A program made the position numbers and the translations under genes. The notes under the pieces were generated by a model that had not been told where the DNA came from, did not search any database, and saw only the letters and a list, made by a program, of their open reading frames with translations. A stretch of DNA of 64,000 nucleotides, taken from positions 24,793 through 88,792 of the forward strand of contig NZ_RXNW01000017.1 of assembly GCF_004283175.1 (NCBI RefSeq), in the 5' to 3' direction. Each line of letters begins with the position of its first letter. Positions within the stretch are counted from its first letter, which is position 1. The stretch comes from Legionella longbeachae. GTDB lineage: Bacteria; Pseudomonadota; Gammaproteobacteria; Legionellales; Legionellaceae. Shown here in pieces: positions 16,834-28,832 of this stretch.

Positions 16834-17281
16834 TATTTCCTCATTAGGTTCAATTAATAACAATACGAGTGCTTGTATTTACATCCTAAAGTCCTAGTAA
16901 AAGTAAGTCTCTTTTTATTTGATTAATGACTTGACTGATTCGGAAGGTCTTTCATGATCGATGTAGTAAACCCAACAAAATCTGCTAATAAAAATTTATC
17001 AAAAGTTCCCGGCACCAAGTACTGTCAGGCAAATAATTTCAGATCCTTTGAAGAATAGTTAACACAATACTATTGTAGTTATTTTAAATTGCAAAAACAC
17101 ATCCTGATTTGTCATCCGACATCCCATGATATTATAGATCCACGTTTTGAGCAAAATATGTATGGTTTGTGCTCATAACTCCTCGGAGAGTGAAGTTTTT
17201 AGATTATAAAGTAAATTATACACTTGCGAACTATCCCATTGAACGACATAATTTGCTTTTGTTTCATTTGAAGGGTTAATA
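16834..17281. other. 448-base divergent intergenic region
   Basis: Promoter region for the minus-strand 2H-like gene and plus-strand sohB. It holds one short plus-strand ORF with a good ribosome binding site (16954-17058, listed separately). I see no RNA gene or strong hairpin. Confidence 0.4.
16954..17058 (+). CDS. possible 34-aa protein
   Basis: A frame MIDVVNPTKSANKNLSKVPG... ending RSFEE, with GGAAGG 6 bases before the ATG. It is hydrophilic and basic. The start signal is good, but nothing else supports it. Confidence 0.35.
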   Translation: MIDVVNPTKSANKNLSKVPGTKYCQANNFRSFEE

Positions 17282-18220
17282 ATGGAATTTTTGAGTCAAT
17301 ATGGTATGTTCCTTTTAAAGTCTATAACTATAGTTATTGCAATTTTGGTAGTGTTCGCTGGTTTTTTTTCTATTAGCCGCAAACCGAAACATAAGTTAGA
17401 AATCACCTCTTTGAATGAACATTATGATCACATTGCATCCATGATGAATAAAGAGATTCTTGGTAAAAAAATCCCAAAGAAAAAAAAGCATAAAAATGAA
17501 GAGCAACCTACTTTATATGTTATTGATTTTCATGGAGATATCAAGGCATCACAAGTAGAGCAACTTCGTGAAGAAATTAATGCGCTACTTTGTACTGCAA
17601 CACCTCGAGATGAAGTTCTAGTTCGATTGGATAGCCCAGGTGGTATAGTGAATAGTTATGGCCTAGCTGCTTCACAATTACAACGTATACGCGATAGAAA
17701 TATTCCTCTGACCGTAAGTATTGATAAAATGGCAGCAAGCGGTGGTTATCTCATGGCCTGCGTTGCAAATCAAGTTATTGCGGCTCCTTTTGCAATTATT
17801 GGGTCTATAGGGGTTGTGGCACAAATACCCAATTTTCATCGTTGGCTTAAAAAACATGATATCGATGTAGAACTATTAACAGCCGGGGAATACAAGCGAA
17901 CATTAACGCTTTTCGGAGAAAACACGGAAAAAGGCAGAGAAAAAGCTCAGGATGACTTAGAAAAGATACATGCAGCATTTAGAAATTACGTCGCTGCTAA
18001 TCGTGATCAATTGGATATTGATAAAGTATCAACTGGTGAGCATTGGTTGGCAAAGGATGCTTTTGATCTAAAACTCATTGATAAGTTATGTACAAGTGAT
18101 GATTATCTCTTAGAGAAAATCTCATCCTATAAAGCATTTAAACTTACTGTGCCCCCAAAAACATTTCTGGCAAATAAACTCCTTAAACCAGTAATGCGAC
18201 TCATGCATCCTTGGGGATAA
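17282..18220 (+). CDS. sohB: inner membrane peptidase SohB, S49 family
   Basis: A 312-aa serine peptidase of the signal peptide peptidase A/SohB family. Residues 9-30 form an N-terminal membrane anchor, followed by a basic linker (KIPKKKKHKNEE). The catalytic domain shows VLVRLDSPGGIV (113-124), the nucleophile in KMAASGGYL (Ser153) and the general base in AGEYKR (Lys205); their spacing of 52 is the same as in E. coli SohB. It probably degrades membrane-associated peptides at the periplasmic or cytoplasmic face. The ATG follows GAAGGG. A small hydrophilic gene lies 111 bases downstream. Confidence 0.92.
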   Translation: MEFLSQYGMFLLKSITIVIAILVVFAGFFSISRKPKHKLEITSLNEHYDHIASMMNKEILGKKIPKKKKHKNEEQPTLYVIDFHGDIKASQVEQLREEINALLCTATPRDEVLVRLDSPGGIVNSYGLAASQLQRIRDRNIPLTVSIDKMAASGGYLMACVANQVIAAPFAIIGSIGVVAQIPNFHRWLKKHDIDVELLTAGEYKRTLTLFGENTEKGREKAQDDLEKIHAAFRNYVAANRDQLDIDKVSTGEHWLAKDAFDLKLIDKLCTSDDYLLEKISSYKAFKLTVPPKTFLANKLLKPVMRLMHPWG

Positions 18221-18331
18221 GCAACGATTACAAAGTTTTTAAAATTCAGGAAATTAACACAGTAATTGATTGAACTGATGAAATTAGGATAATGGTATAT
18301 AATTAACTTATATTATAGAGTGGAGTGAGTT

Positions 18332-18598
18332 ATGAGTGACTTTAAATCAAAATTACCTGATCTCAAGGAATTAGCTTCAATGACAAGCAAATTATATACG
18401 GACATCAAAAAAAGTGTAGGGGAGATTGTCCAATCTTATAAAGAAAATAGATCACAGCAAGAAGGAGAAAGTGAACAAGTAAAGACTCCCCCTACTAAAG
18501 AAGAAGCAAAAACTGAAAGTAAACCGGTTCAAGAAGAAACACCTAAACCAGAAGAAAAGGCTGTCGAGACACCAATAAAGGATGATAGTCAAAAATAA
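18332..18598 (+). CDS. small Lys/Glu/Pro-rich protein
   Basis: An 88-aa protein. The first 45 residues form an amphipathic helix (LPDLKELASMTSKLYTDIKK). The tail is low-complexity and rich in Lys, Glu, Pro and Gln (TPPTKEEAKTESKPVQEE), probably disordered. AGTGGAG precedes the ATG. No signal peptide. The family is not recognised, although the helix-plus-disordered-tail design recalls phasin-like or nucleoid-associated small proteins. Confidence 0.65.
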   Translation: MSDFKSKLPDLKELASMTSKLYTDIKKSVGEIVQSYKENRSQQEGESEQVKTPPTKEEAKTESKPVQEETPKPEEKAVETPIKDDSQK

Positions 18599-18931
18599 TA
18601 AATTATATTATTTCTAATTAAACATCTTATCGCTGGGTTGCTTTGCAAGGTAATGCCTGGTTAAGCCTGGATTTATTTGTTTATCCAGGCTATACAAATA
18701 TTACACAAACTACTAATACCTTACTCTTCTATCATCTCATAAATGATTATGAGCTCAAACAATGTTGTCAAACTTACGAATATAGTATAGATATAATTTT
18801 CGTCTAAAGAGATATCGTCGCTTTCCGCAAATCATATCGGTAAAATTTGTTTAAGTTGGTGTCTGTGATAAAGAAGGATGGCACGCTTTCACATATCCAT
18901 GGATCAGACATAATGAGTCAGGTTTGCAAAC
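18599..18931. other. 333-base convergent gap
   Basis: It lies between the small plus-strand gene and the 3' end of fleQ. Apart from the hairpin at 18664-18691 I see nothing in it. Confidence 0.5.
18664..18691. terminator. bidirectional hairpin terminator
   Basis: AGCCTGGAT (18664-18672) pairs with ATCCAGGCT (18683-18691) across a 10-base AT-rich loop. It lies between convergent genes and could stop transcription from either side. Confidence 0.6.
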
Positions 18932-20338
18932 TCACTCAGGTCGAGTAAGGCCATATTTTCTCATTTTTTCTACTAACGTGGTACGCCGCATATTCAGATA
19001 ATTTGCAGCATGAGAAACTACCCAATCAGATTCATTTAATGCCTGACTAATAAGGGCTAACTCAGTTTTGACTAGATGCTCCTTTAAATCGATGCCTTCC
19101 GAACTTGATACCGTTCCTTGGCTTATTACCCGCAATAAAGCTTCTCGTTCAGACTCGGGCGTGTCTGAATCAAAATAGGTTTTATATTCACTACGTATCT
19201 TTTGTGGTAGATCTTCTTTATTCAAAATACCTTTAGGATACAAAATTGTCAATCGCTCCACTAAATTGGCCAGTTCTCTGATATTACCAGGCCAACTGTA
19301 CTCTGACAAAGCCGCCATTGCATCTGGCATTAGATGAACAATTGGTCTGTTTTCACTTTCAATACGTGCAATCAGTTCGTTAAATATAAGTGGAATATCT
19401 TCCGCCCTTTCTCTTAATGGCGGCATTTCAATAGGAAAAACATTCAGCCTATAAAATAAATCTTCTCTAAATTTTCCTTCTTTGATAGCTTCTTCCAAGT
19501 TTCTATGAGTTGCGGCTATAATTCTTACATTCACATCAATACTCTTATTAGAGCCAACCCGTTCAAAACAGCGCTCTTGCAATACACGCAACAATTTAAC
19601 TTGCATGGGTAAAGGCATATCACCTATTTCATCTAGAAATAAAGTACCGCTATTTGCTAACTCAAATCTTCCTTGCCTCGTAGTAATAGCACCTGTAAAC
19701 GCACCTTTTTCATGACCAAATAACTCACTTTCAAGGAGCTCCCCAGGAATAGCGCCACAATTAATGGGTATAAAGGGCTTGTTTGCTCTTGATGAAAATG
19801 CATGTATATTGCGTGCTACTACTTCTTTTCCTGTCCCTGACTCTCCTAGAACCAAGACACTGGCTTCCGTATCTGCTACTTGTTCTATTAGCCTGCGTAC
19901 AGTGCGAATACTTGTGCTATTCCCAACCAAGCTTCGAAATATTGGATTTCTATGACTACCGATAGTTATAGACTTTACTGTTTCTTGGGCAATTTTACAT
20001 TGGTGTAATGCTTCCATTATTTGCACATAACTAAATGGAAAGGGTTGGCAGGAGACGACATTTCGCAAAATACATTGTGTATCATTTAATTGCTGGCCAA
20101 TAACTATGATTGGAGTTTTTAGAAATTTATTTACTAAAGCATCTAGTTCATGCAGAGTTTCCTCAAGTGATTCGCTGGCACCAAGAACAATTACATCTGG
20201 ATTCGACTCAGCAAATACCTGCCATTTTCCATAAATGCTAACTTCAGTTAATTCACCGATAAAGTCAAGTATAGTGCGTAATTTTTCACCACGACTTTGG
20301 TTATTATCAATGATATAAACTTTGTCACTAATACTCAT
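18932..20338 (-). CDS. fleQ: sigma-54-dependent flagellar regulator FleQ
   Basis: A 468-aa bacterial enhancer-binding protein, the master activator of flagellar genes with RpoN and, in Pseudomonas, a c-di-GMP responder. The N-terminal receiver-like domain (1-120) has FleQ-type residues ([14 protein letters not shown]) and is probably not phosphorylated. The AAA+ domain has Walker A GESGTGKE (165-172), the sigma-54 contact loop GAFTGA (212-217) and Walker [11 protein letters not shown]. The C-terminal Fis-type helix-turn-helix reads [20 protein letters not shown]. It is monocistronic here. The GGDEF protein in this window gives a plausible source of c-di-GMP, but a link is only inference. Confidence 0.94.
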   Translation of the reverse strand: MSISDKVYIIDNNQSRGEKLRTILDFIGELTEVSIYGKWQVFAESNPDVIVLGASESLEETLHELDALVNKFLKTPIIVIGQQLNDTQCILRNVVSCQPFPFSYVQIMEALHQCKIAQETVKSITIGSHRNPIFRSLVGNSTSIRTVRRLIEQVADTEASVLVLGESGTGKEVVARNIHAFSSRANKPFIPINCGAIPGELLESELFGHEKGAFTGAITTRQGRFELANSGTLFLDEIGDMPLPMQVKLLRVLQERCFERVGSNKSIDVNVRIIAATHRNLEEAIKEGKFREDLFYRLNVFPIEMPPLRERAEDIPLIFNELIARIESENRPIVHLMPDAMAALSEYSWPGNIRELANLVERLTILYPKGILNKEDLPQKIRSEYKTYFDSDTPESEREALLRVISQGTVSSSEGIDLKEHLVKTELALISQALNESDWVVSHAANYLNMRRTTLVEKMRKYGLTRPE

Positions 20339-20416
20339 ACACTTATCCTAAGCTTACTTTTAAATCCTCTCTCTTTCTCTTATAATTAATATAGTAGGAA
20401 ACAATCAATAATTAAA

Positions 20417-21010
20417 TTATCGATAACACACTATCGTTTTAAACGCATTACATAGATTACCAAAACATAACTCCTCACTTCCTATTGTTTTAGTAGCGCC
20501 TACTTGGGTTTCTTTAACAAAGGATTTAGCCCGTATGAAACCCATTCGATTACAAAAAGAATTTGCAGCACGCATACCACAACCATGCTTTTTCTCATAA
20601 CACCAATCTACTCGATAAGCATTATAACGGGGATCAGCAAAGCGCTTTTGTCGATAATGATAGGATTTTGGTGGGGTATGCGATAAATCAGTGACGCAAG
20701 CAATGGTCATAAAACCATTGCAGCGCCAACCTTTACAGATTGAGCTAGTTGAGATGTAGTGTGTTAAACCAATATTATAAGCGATTTCATTTTTACTCGC
20801 ATAATTATAACCTAGCATTTGACAATAACGGTCAGCTACTATTTTGCCACATTTTTTACCATCAACAGTACAATAATCTAAACGCTCACCTAAGTAAGTA
20901 GGATGCCAAAAACTCCGAAAAGCCTTATTTTGCTTTTCAGCCATGTTTGAATAGCCGTGTAGGGAACAAAATATAAAAACAAAAAACAAAAAAAATCTAA
21001 ATTTAATCAT
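20417..21010 (-). CDS. secreted Cys-rich protein with two repeats
   Basis: About 197 aa. A signal peptide (FRFFLFFVFIFCSLHGYS) is followed by two homologous units of about 65 residues. Each has the pattern DYC/DWC, CG, YC/FC..(M/L)G, a G-T-x-x-I stretch, then C....CN.F.TI.C. Up to five cysteines per unit should form disulfides. The ATG at 21010 has AAAGGA 9 bases upstream; an in-frame TTG at 21019 is inferior. Likely periplasmic or extracellular. The family is common among hypothetical proteins of Legionella-type genomes (from memory), with no known role. Confidence 0.72.
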   Translation of the reverse strand: MIKFRFFLFFVFIFCSLHGYSNMAEKQNKAFRSFWHPTYLGERLDYCTVDGKKCGKIVADRYCQMLGYNYASKNEIAYNIGLTHYISTSSICKGWRCNGFMTIACVTDLSHTPPKSYHYRQKRFADPRYNAYRVDWCYEKKHGCGMRAANSFCNRMGFIRAKSFVKETQVGATKTIGSEELCFGNLCNAFKTIVCYR

Positions 21011-21218
21011 TAAAAACAATCCTTTAGTGACTATTTACTCATGTTAGCTGATGGGACTACATGGCACAAGTATGTAGTATACAGCTTAATCACCATTGAT
21101 GTATTAAATGTAGCACATCTATTTTCACTCTAAGCAAATAAAGATTTTTATTTGGATGAATGGTCAACAAGCCTTAATGTATTCTGAACTTCAGCTCGAG
21201 ATAAAAATTGAACAAGGG

Positions 21219-23480
<2,262 letters not shown>

Positions 23481-23628
23481 TAAAATTAGCTCACAAATTG
23501 AAATAAATACAAACTGCCAGGTAGCTCAACCGTAAATTCTCAATGAATCGAGGGAAAAATGTCATTCCTACATCTGCAGATTACCGAAAAGTTACATACA
23601 ACCCAGTTCTATTCTCCTGATAAAAAGA

Positions 23629-23665
23629 AAACCCAGGTTGCGGCTAAGGCCCCCACCCAGGCTAC
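23629..23665. repeat. possible degenerate REP-like element
   Basis: AACCCAGGTTGCGGCTAAGG followed by CCCCCACCCAGGCTAC resembles the dispersed GCCCGGGT...GCGGC...GGCC...ACCCGGGC palindromic elements of many gammaproteobacteria, with CCCGGG changed to CCCAGG on both sides. It lies between mlaB and ibaG. On the minus strand a TTTTCTTTTT run follows, so it may serve as an attenuator or terminator after mlaB. Confidence 0.4.
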
Positions 23666-23683
23666 ATGCGTCATCAAAACGTA

Positions 23684-23965
23684 TTATACTGCTTGTAAAA
23701 TACTCTTTACACCACAAAATTCTGCCAAAGCTTGTGTTTCAGCAGGCATCCCAATCACTTCGAAAGCTTTATTACTTTTTTTGCATAGCTTTCTTGCTTC
23801 AATCAGCAATGCTAAACCTGCACTATCACAATGCTTGACACTACTTAAGTCAAGAGTAAATAGGTTGGTTTTATCATCCATCAAAGTTTGATAGAGCTTT
23901 GCCCGTACCTCGACTACTGATTTAAATGTCAAATCTACATCAGGTTTAAAATCAACTTTATTCAC
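23684..23965 (-). CDS. mlaB: MlaB, STAS-domain subunit of phospholipid transporter
   Basis: A 93-aa single STAS domain. It is the small cytoplasmic subunit that stabilises the MlaFE ABC transporter, which moves phospholipids between the inner and outer membranes. The STAS signature LDLSSVKHCDSAGLALLIEARKLCKKS carries the conserved Ser/Asp cluster. It is last in mlaFEDCB and starts 3 bases after the mlaC stop. Confidence 0.92.
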   Translation of the reverse strand: MNKVDFKPDVDLTFKSVVEVRAKLYQTLMDDKTNLFTLDLSSVKHCDSAGLALLIEARKLCKKSNKAFEVIGMPAETQALAEFCGVKSILQAV

Positions 23966-23967
23966 AA

Positions 23968-24579
23968 TTAAGAAGCCCTTTTAAGCTGTTTCTTTTCCAT
24001 CAATTTAATCAAATCATCAATGCTTGAGTTTTGTAAAGCTTGAGCAAATTGCGATCTGAAGCTTTGCAACAAACTAACACCCTCAACACTGATGTCATAA
24101 ATCTTCCATTGGCCATTTTTATCAACAAGGCTATAAGACAAAGGAATGTTTTGGCCCTCTGTTCGAACAATGATACTGTTAACCCGTATAAATCTGGAAT
24201 TTAAAGAACCTCTTAGAGGTAAAAACTGCACACTTTCGTCAGCATATTGTGCTAATGGACTAGAGTAAGTACGAATAACCAGACGAGTAAATGCTTTAGA
24301 GAATTGTGCTCTTTGTGAATTTGTCGCCTTAGTCCATGCTTGCCTCCCCAAAACAGAACGAGACATTCCTACCACATCAACAATAGGCAGTAAATGTGTT
24401 TCCACAGCTTTATAGATAATATTTGGGTTGCTCTTCAAACTGGACTTATTTTCTTTAAGAGTTGCAATAATATTATTAGCAGTCTCCTCTAACATAGGGA
24501 TAGGAGAGTTTTGTGCAGCACTGATTAATGGAGATACAATCACACCTATTACGAATAAGATGGTTTTTATTATTCTCAT
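23968..24579 (-). CDS. mlaC: MlaC, periplasmic phospholipid carrier
   Basis: A 203-aa periplasmic shuttle that carries phospholipids between the outer membrane MlaA complex and MlaD. The signal peptide is residues 1-22 (IKTILFVIGVIVSPLISAAQ). The MlaC/Ttg2D domain shows VETHLLPIVDVVGMSRSVLGRQAW, RAQFSKAFTRLVIRTYSSPL and a strand NGQWKIYDISVEGVSLLQSF, which match the family. The length is usual (about 200-210). Gene order places it between mlaD and mlaB. Confidence 0.95.
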   Translation of the reverse strand: MRIIKTILFVIGVIVSPLISAAQNSPIPMLEETANNIIATLKENKSSLKSNPNIIYKAVETHLLPIVDVVGMSRSVLGRQAWTKATNSQRAQFSKAFTRLVIRTYSSPLAQYADESVQFLPLRGSLNSRFIRVNSIIVRTEGQNIPLSYSLVDKNGQWKIYDISVEGVSLLQSFRSQFAQALQNSSIDDLIKLMEKKQLKRAS

Positions 24580-24590
24580 TTTTTTAACCC

Positions 24591-25067
24591 TTATTTTTTA
24601 ATATTAAAAAGTAATTGGCCTATTAAATTTTCTAAAATTATTGCTTCTTGAGTTTTATCGATCACATCTCCATTTCGCAAATAAGGATGATCTTTACTCT
24701 CTTCGTCTTCAAAGCCCGGTACAATACTAATATAATTTGAGCCAAGCAACCCCTCAGTCAAAATTCGTGCTGAAGTATCTTCATAAGGTATCTTTTTATC
24801 ACTTCGCAAGCGCATTGTTACTTTTGCATTCAATTCACCAGGCTGCAATTCGATATGGGTTACTTCTCCAATTTTAACCCCGGCCACTGTAACAGGTGCC
24901 CGAACTTTCAATCCGCCAATATCAGTAAAACCTGCAGTTACCTGATAATGGTCTTGAGACATGAAATTCGAGAAATTACTCACTTTCATGGTCATAACCA
25001 ATAAGGCTAACACACCAAGCAACATAAACAGGCCAACACTAAAATCTACGTAACGTTGCTTATTCAT
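24591..25067 (-). CDS. mlaD: MlaD, MCE-domain lipid-binding subunit
   Basis: A 158-aa protein with an N-terminal membrane anchor (FSVGLFMLLGVLALLVMTMK, about 9-27) and one MCE domain with the motif VTAGFTDIGGLKVRAPVTVAGVKIG. It forms the periplasmic hexameric ring on MlaFE that hands lipids to or from MlaC. The family signature GLLGSNYISIVPG is present. It abuts mlaE without a gap. Confidence 0.95.
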   Translation of the reverse strand: MNKQRYVDFSVGLFMLLGVLALLVMTMKVSNFSNFMSQDHYQVTAGFTDIGGLKVRAPVTVAGVKIGEVTHIELQPGELNAKVTMRLRSDKKIPYEDTSARILTEGLLGSNYISIVPGFEDEESKDHPYLRNGDVIDKTQEAIILENLIGQLLFNIKK

Positions 25068-25850
25068 TTACCAGTCTCCAATCATCATTGCAGTCAACAA
25101 AAAATCAAGTCCTAATACTGCAAGCGAAGAATAAACCACTGTTTTAGTCGTCGCCTGGCTAATACCCTCTGCAGTAGGCACACATTCAAACCCCTGGAAT
25201 ACTGAGATCCAGGTTACAACAAAAGCAAAAACCAAGCTTTTAATAATACCACTGAGTACATCAATACGAAAATCAACTGCTGCCTGCATATTAGACCAAA
25301 AGCTTCCTGCATCTACCCCTAACCAATGTACTCCGATAAAATACCCTCCAAAGACGGCTACAGCTGAAAAAATTAATGCTAAAAGAGGTAAAGCAATAAA
25401 ACCAGCTAAAAATCGAGGATAAATAACTCTGCCTAAAGGGTCAACACCCATCATATCCATACTGGATAACTGTTCTGTTGCTTTCATTAAGCCAATTTCA
25501 GCAGTTAAGGCGGAACCTGCTCGACCTGCAAACAACAAGGCGCTTATTACTGGTCCAAGCTCTCTTGAGATACTTAAAGCTAATAACTGGCCTAACTGGC
25601 TTGATGCACCAAATTTTTGCAAAGTATTGTAGCCTTGTAAACCAACTACCATACCGATAAATAACGCAGAAACAATAATAATCAAGCAAGATAATACACC
25701 AACAAAATAAATTTGATAACGTACCAAAGACCATAGCTTAGAAATATCTGGTTTCCTGAATAACATGAGAAATAAAAATATACCAGAGCTACCTAAGTCT
25801 TGTAAGATTCGCGAACCACGGCTGCCTATACGCGTTATGAACTCAAACAT
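25068..25850 (-). CDS. mlaE: MlaE, permease of phospholipid transporter
   Basis: A 260-aa polytopic inner membrane permease of the MlaE/YrbE family. Five or six hydrophobic helices are evident. The conserved [29 protein letters not shown] segment, the coupling region to the ATPase, is at about residues 117-145, and [21 protein letters not shown] precedes it. It overlaps the mlaF 3' end by 8 bases. Confidence 0.95.
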   Translation of the reverse strand: MFEFITRIGSRGSRILQDLGSSGIFLFLMLFRKPDISKLWSLVRYQIYFVGVLSCLIIIVSALFIGMVVGLQGYNTLQKFGASSQLGQLLALSISRELGPVISALLFAGRAGSALTAEIGLMKATEQLSSMDMMGVDPLGRVIYPRFLAGFIALPLLALIFSAVAVFGGYFIGVHWLGVDAGSFWSNMQAAVDFRIDVLSGIIKSLVFAFVVTWISVFQGFECVPTAEGISQATTKTVVYSSLAVLGLDFLLTAMMIGDW

Positions 25851-26640
25851 CTAATAGCTCCTCTGTATAAGGTCTGGCAGGATAATGAAAACGCACTACT
25901 CCATCTGCTTCCCCATGCATAAATTGCTTCACCTGAGGTTCGGTAGATTTTAATAACTCCTGTGGGGTTCCTTCTCCTATAATTTTTCCACCAAATATAA
26001 GGTAGATATAATCAGCAATAGAACACGTTTCTTCTACATCATGAGAAACAATGATGGTTGTCGTATGCAGCAATTCATTTAGTCTTTTAATGAGCCGAAC
26101 CAGAACACCCAGTGAAATAGGATCTTGTCCAGTAAAAGGCTCATCGTACATCATAAGCTCTGGGTCCAAAGCAATTGTGCGTGCTAAAGCAACACGTCTT
26201 GCCATTCCGCCAGACAACTGGGCCGGCATTAAATCAACAGCTCCACGTAGGCCAACAGCCTCAAGTTTCATTAATACAATATTTCGTAACATGGATGCAT
26301 TTAATTGCGTGTGTTCCCGTAAAGGAAAAGCAACATTATCAAATACTGATAGATGGGTAAATAAAGCAGAGCTTTGAAAAAGAAGCCCCATATTACGCCT
26401 TGCTTCATATAGAGCTTTGCGAGGCAATTGGTGCATATTTTGGTCATTTACATGAATAACACCACTATCGGGCTTCAACTGTGCACCAATGAGCTGCAAT
26501 AAGGTCGTCTTTCCAGAACCACTCGGCCCCATAATCGCGGTAATATTACCTCGTTTAACTTTCATATTAATGCCATCGAAGATGCGACGCTTTTCACGAG
26601 TAAAAATTAAATTCTTTATTTCAACCCAATTTTCAGGCAT
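25843..26640 (-). CDS. mlaF: MlaF, ATPase of phospholipid transporter
   Basis: A 265-aa ABC ATPase powering MlaE. Walker A is GPSGSGKT (38-45), the signature [20 protein letters not shown] and Walker [15 protein letters not shown] follow, then a switch His in [10 protein letters not shown]. The C-terminus has an extension of about 25 residues ([14 protein letters not shown]), as in MlaF proteins where it engages the neighbouring subunit. It is the first gene of mlaFEDCB, with its promoter in the 133-base gap shared with kdsD. Confidence 0.95.
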   Translation of the reverse strand: MPENWVEIKNLIFTREKRRIFDGINMKVKRGNITAIMGPSGSGKTTLLQLIGAQLKPDSGVIHVNDQNMHQLPRKALYEARRNMGLLFQSSALFTHLSVFDNVAFPLREHTQLNASMLRNIVLMKLEAVGLRGAVDLMPAQLSGGMARRVALARTIALDPELMMYDEPFTGQDPISLGVLVRLIKRLNELLHTTTIIVSHDVEETCSIADYIYLIFGGKIIGEGTPQELLKSTEPQVKQFMHGEADGVVRFHYPARPYTEELLDV

Positions 26641-26773
26641 TCTCTATTTTTCCAGTTTAGCCAAAAGTAGGAGTATATACTGGATCACAAAAAAAAATGA
26701 GCTATTTAATTCTATTTATTCAAATGTTTTTTTGATAGAATCAAAATTAGACAAAAAAACAATAAATAAGCTT

Positions 26774-27736
26774 ATGAATTTTTGTAAATTAGGGCTTGCC
26801 GTTATTGAGACTGAAGCACAAGCCGTCTTTGAATTAACCCAAAGAATTGATAACCGATTTGAAAAGGCCTGTGAATTACTGCTTGCCTGTAAAGGACGGA
26901 TCGTTGTAACTGGCATGGGGAAATCAGGACATATAGCCAATAAAATTGCTGCTACTTTATCAAGTACAGGCAGTCCTTCTTTTTTTATGCACCCAGGTGA
27001 GGCAAGCCATGGTGATCTGGGAATGATTACTCGGCAAGACACAGTAATCGCCATCTCCCACTCAGGCAATACCGCAGAGTTGGTTACCTTACTTCCTTTA
27101 TTAAAGCGCTTGGAAATACCTCTTATCACCTTAACTGGTAATCCTGAATCTGCTTTAGCAAAAGCATCAGACGTTAATTTAGATGTCGGTATTAAACAAG
27201 AGGCATGTCCGCTTGGGCTGGCCCCCACAACAAGCACCACAGTGGCACTGGTGATGGGGGATGCACTAGCTATTGCGCTGTTGCAGGCTCGAGGGTTCAG
27301 TGAAGAGGATTTTGCTTTATCTCATCCGGGAGGCTCTTTGGGCAAACGGCTTTTATTACGTATTGACGAGCTCTGTCACCAAGGGGAACAGTTGCCGCTT
27401 GTTCATGAAAATGCAACTGTTAGTGAAGCGCTTATCGAAGTAACCGAAAAAAAACTAGGTATGACTTGTGTTATTGATAATAAAGGATACCTTACTGGTA
27501 TCTATACGGATGGGGACATTCGACGGACTTTAACACATCAATACGATATTAACACTACTCCAATTAAAGAAGTAATGACGCGTAATGCACGCACTATTTA
27601 CAAGGGAATGCTTGCTGCTGAAGCCTTAGCTATGATGCAAAAATACAGTATAACATCACTGATTGTAATTGATGAAGAAACAAGGCCTGCTGCCGTGATT
27701 CATCTTCATGATTTGTTAAAAGCAGGTATTTTTTAA
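26774..27736 (+). CDS. kdsD: arabinose-5-phosphate isomerase KdsD
   Basis: A 320-aa isomerase converting ribulose 5-phosphate to arabinose 5-phosphate, the first step of Kdo synthesis for LPS. The N-terminal SIS domain has VVTGMGKSGHIANKIAATLSSTG and HPGEASHGDLGM; two CBS domains follow (from about 205). The ATG at 26774 matches the family N-terminus (NFCKLGLAVIETEAQAV); an upstream open extension overlaps mlaF and is not likely translated. Its stop TAA overlaps the kdsC ATG by one base. It is the first gene of kdsD-kdsC-lptC-lptA-lptB. Confidence 0.95.
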   Translation: MNFCKLGLAVIETEAQAVFELTQRIDNRFEKACELLLACKGRIVVTGMGKSGHIANKIAATLSSTGSPSFFMHPGEASHGDLGMITRQDTVIAISHSGNTAELVTLLPLLKRLEIPLITLTGNPESALAKASDVNLDVGIKQEACPLGLAPTTSTTVALVMGDALAIALLQARGFSEEDFALSHPGGSLGKRLLLRIDELCHQGEQLPLVHENATVSEALIEVTEKKLGMTCVIDNKGYLTGIYTDGDIRRTLTHQYDINTTPIKEVMTRNARTIYKGMLAAEALAMMQKYSITSLIVIDEETRPAAVIHLHDLLKAGIF

Positions 27737-28263
27737 TGATCCAGTTAATAGAAAAAGCGAAAAATATAAAATGCCTCATCTGTGATCTCGATGGTGTACT
27801 CACCGATGGTTTTTTATATATTGATACTCATTGTAATGAGCAGAAAACATTTCATATTCATGATGGCGTTGGCTTAAAATTACTTATGGCAATCGGCATT
27901 GAAGTCGCTGTTATCACTGGCTCTCATAATCCGTTAGTTGATCATCGCATGCAACAACTAGGTATTTTTCATTATTACAAAGATAAAATAGATAAAACAG
28001 AAGCTTACAATCAACTCAAAATAGCCTTAAGCCTTAAAGATGAACAATTCGCTTACATAGGTGACGATATTCCAGACATACCAATTATGCAACAAGTAGG
28101 TCTTAGTGTTGCTGTTGCCGATGCAACTTATTTAGCTAAAGAAATTGCCATGTGGCAAACTAGTTTACCAGGCGGTCGTGGGGCTGTACGTGAATTATGC
28201 GACTTTATTCTTAATGCACAGGGCAAAATGGATTTAGCCATATCAGGTTATTTAAAACAATGA
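27736..28263 (+). CDS. kdsC: Kdo-8-phosphate phosphatase KdsC
   Basis: A 175-aa HAD-superfamily phosphatase that releases Kdo from Kdo 8-phosphate. The nucleophile motif CDLDGVLTDG has Asp17 and Asp19; VAVITGSHNPLVDHRM and YIGDDIPDIPIMQ are the later HAD motifs. The cap domain is minimal, as in tetrameric C0-type members. It is positioned between kdsD and lptC, with 4-base overlap to the latter. Confidence 0.95.
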   Translation: MIQLIEKAKNIKCLICDLDGVLTDGFLYIDTHCNEQKTFHIHDGVGLKLLMAIGIEVAVITGSHNPLVDHRMQQLGIFHYYKDKIDKTEAYNQLKIALSLKDEQFAYIGDDIPDIPIMQQVGLSVAVADATYLAKEIAMWQTSLPGGRGAVRELCDFILNAQGKMDLAISGYLKQ

Positions 28264-28832
28264 ACGCAGCAAAACAATTTATGTGGCTTTTTTTTACATT
28301 AATTCTTCTAGCTTGTTCAGGCTGGTATTACAGCCATTCTACAACATTAATTCGCCTGGATCATGAAACTTTGGCAAATTCAGTAGATACGACAATCTCT
28401 CACGTAACAGTGCGTCAGTTTAATCAAAAAGGTACCCTAGCCAATTTATTAACCGCACCCCTCTTGCAACATATTCAAAAAGGTAATGTTTATTTATTTG
28501 AAAATCCTCATATTATTGTAAGCGAGGACGAACAAGCACCTTGGGATATTCGTTCAGAAAAAGGCAAATCGATTGATGGAGGGAAACAAGTTACGTTCCT
28601 TGGTAACGTGATTGTACATCAAAATAAAGGTAATAAATCCCAGGAAAGTACCTTAAAAACAGAGGAAGTCACCTACTTCCCAAAAGAAAAGAAAGCAATT
28701 TCCAATGTTTTAGTAACTTATGAACAATCAGGTAACATCGTTCAATCTACTGGAATGAATGCTTATCTGGATGAAAAACGAGTAGAGTTACTTCATCGAG
28801 CCCGAGGAAGTTATGTTCCAGCAAATGGTTAG
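28260..28832 (+). CDS. lptC: LptC, LPS export bitopic protein
   Basis: A 190-aa inner membrane-anchored protein of the LPS transport bridge. One N-terminal helix (FMWLFFTLILLACSGWYYSH) is followed by a periplasmic beta-jellyroll (VTVRQFNQKGTLANLLTAP, PWDIRSEKGKSIDGG, VTFLGNVIVHQ). It links LptBFG to LptA. It starts within the kdsC stop (ATGA) and overlaps lptA by 20 bases. Confidence 0.93.
   Translation: MNAAKQFMWLFFTLILLACSGWYYSHSTTLIRLDHETLANSVDTTISHVTVRQFNQKGTLANLLTAPLLQHIQKGNVYLFENPHIIVSEDEQAPWDIRSEKGKSIDGGKQVTFLGNVIVHQNKGNKSQESTLKTEEVTYFPKEKKAISNVLVTYEQSGNIVQSTGMNAYLDEKRVELLHRARGSYVPANG

Noticed and set aside
23559-23891. Plus-strand 110-codon frame
   Set aside because: It is antisense to mlaB and the mlaB-ibaG gap, with no family resemblance.
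26489-26773. 95-codon in-frame extension of kdsD
   Set aside because: It overlaps the 5' end of mlaF on the other strand and is absent from KdsD proteins; the ATG at 26774 fits the family.
26716-27240. Minus-strand 174-codon frame
   Set aside because: It is antisense to kdsD, whose domains are clearly recognised.
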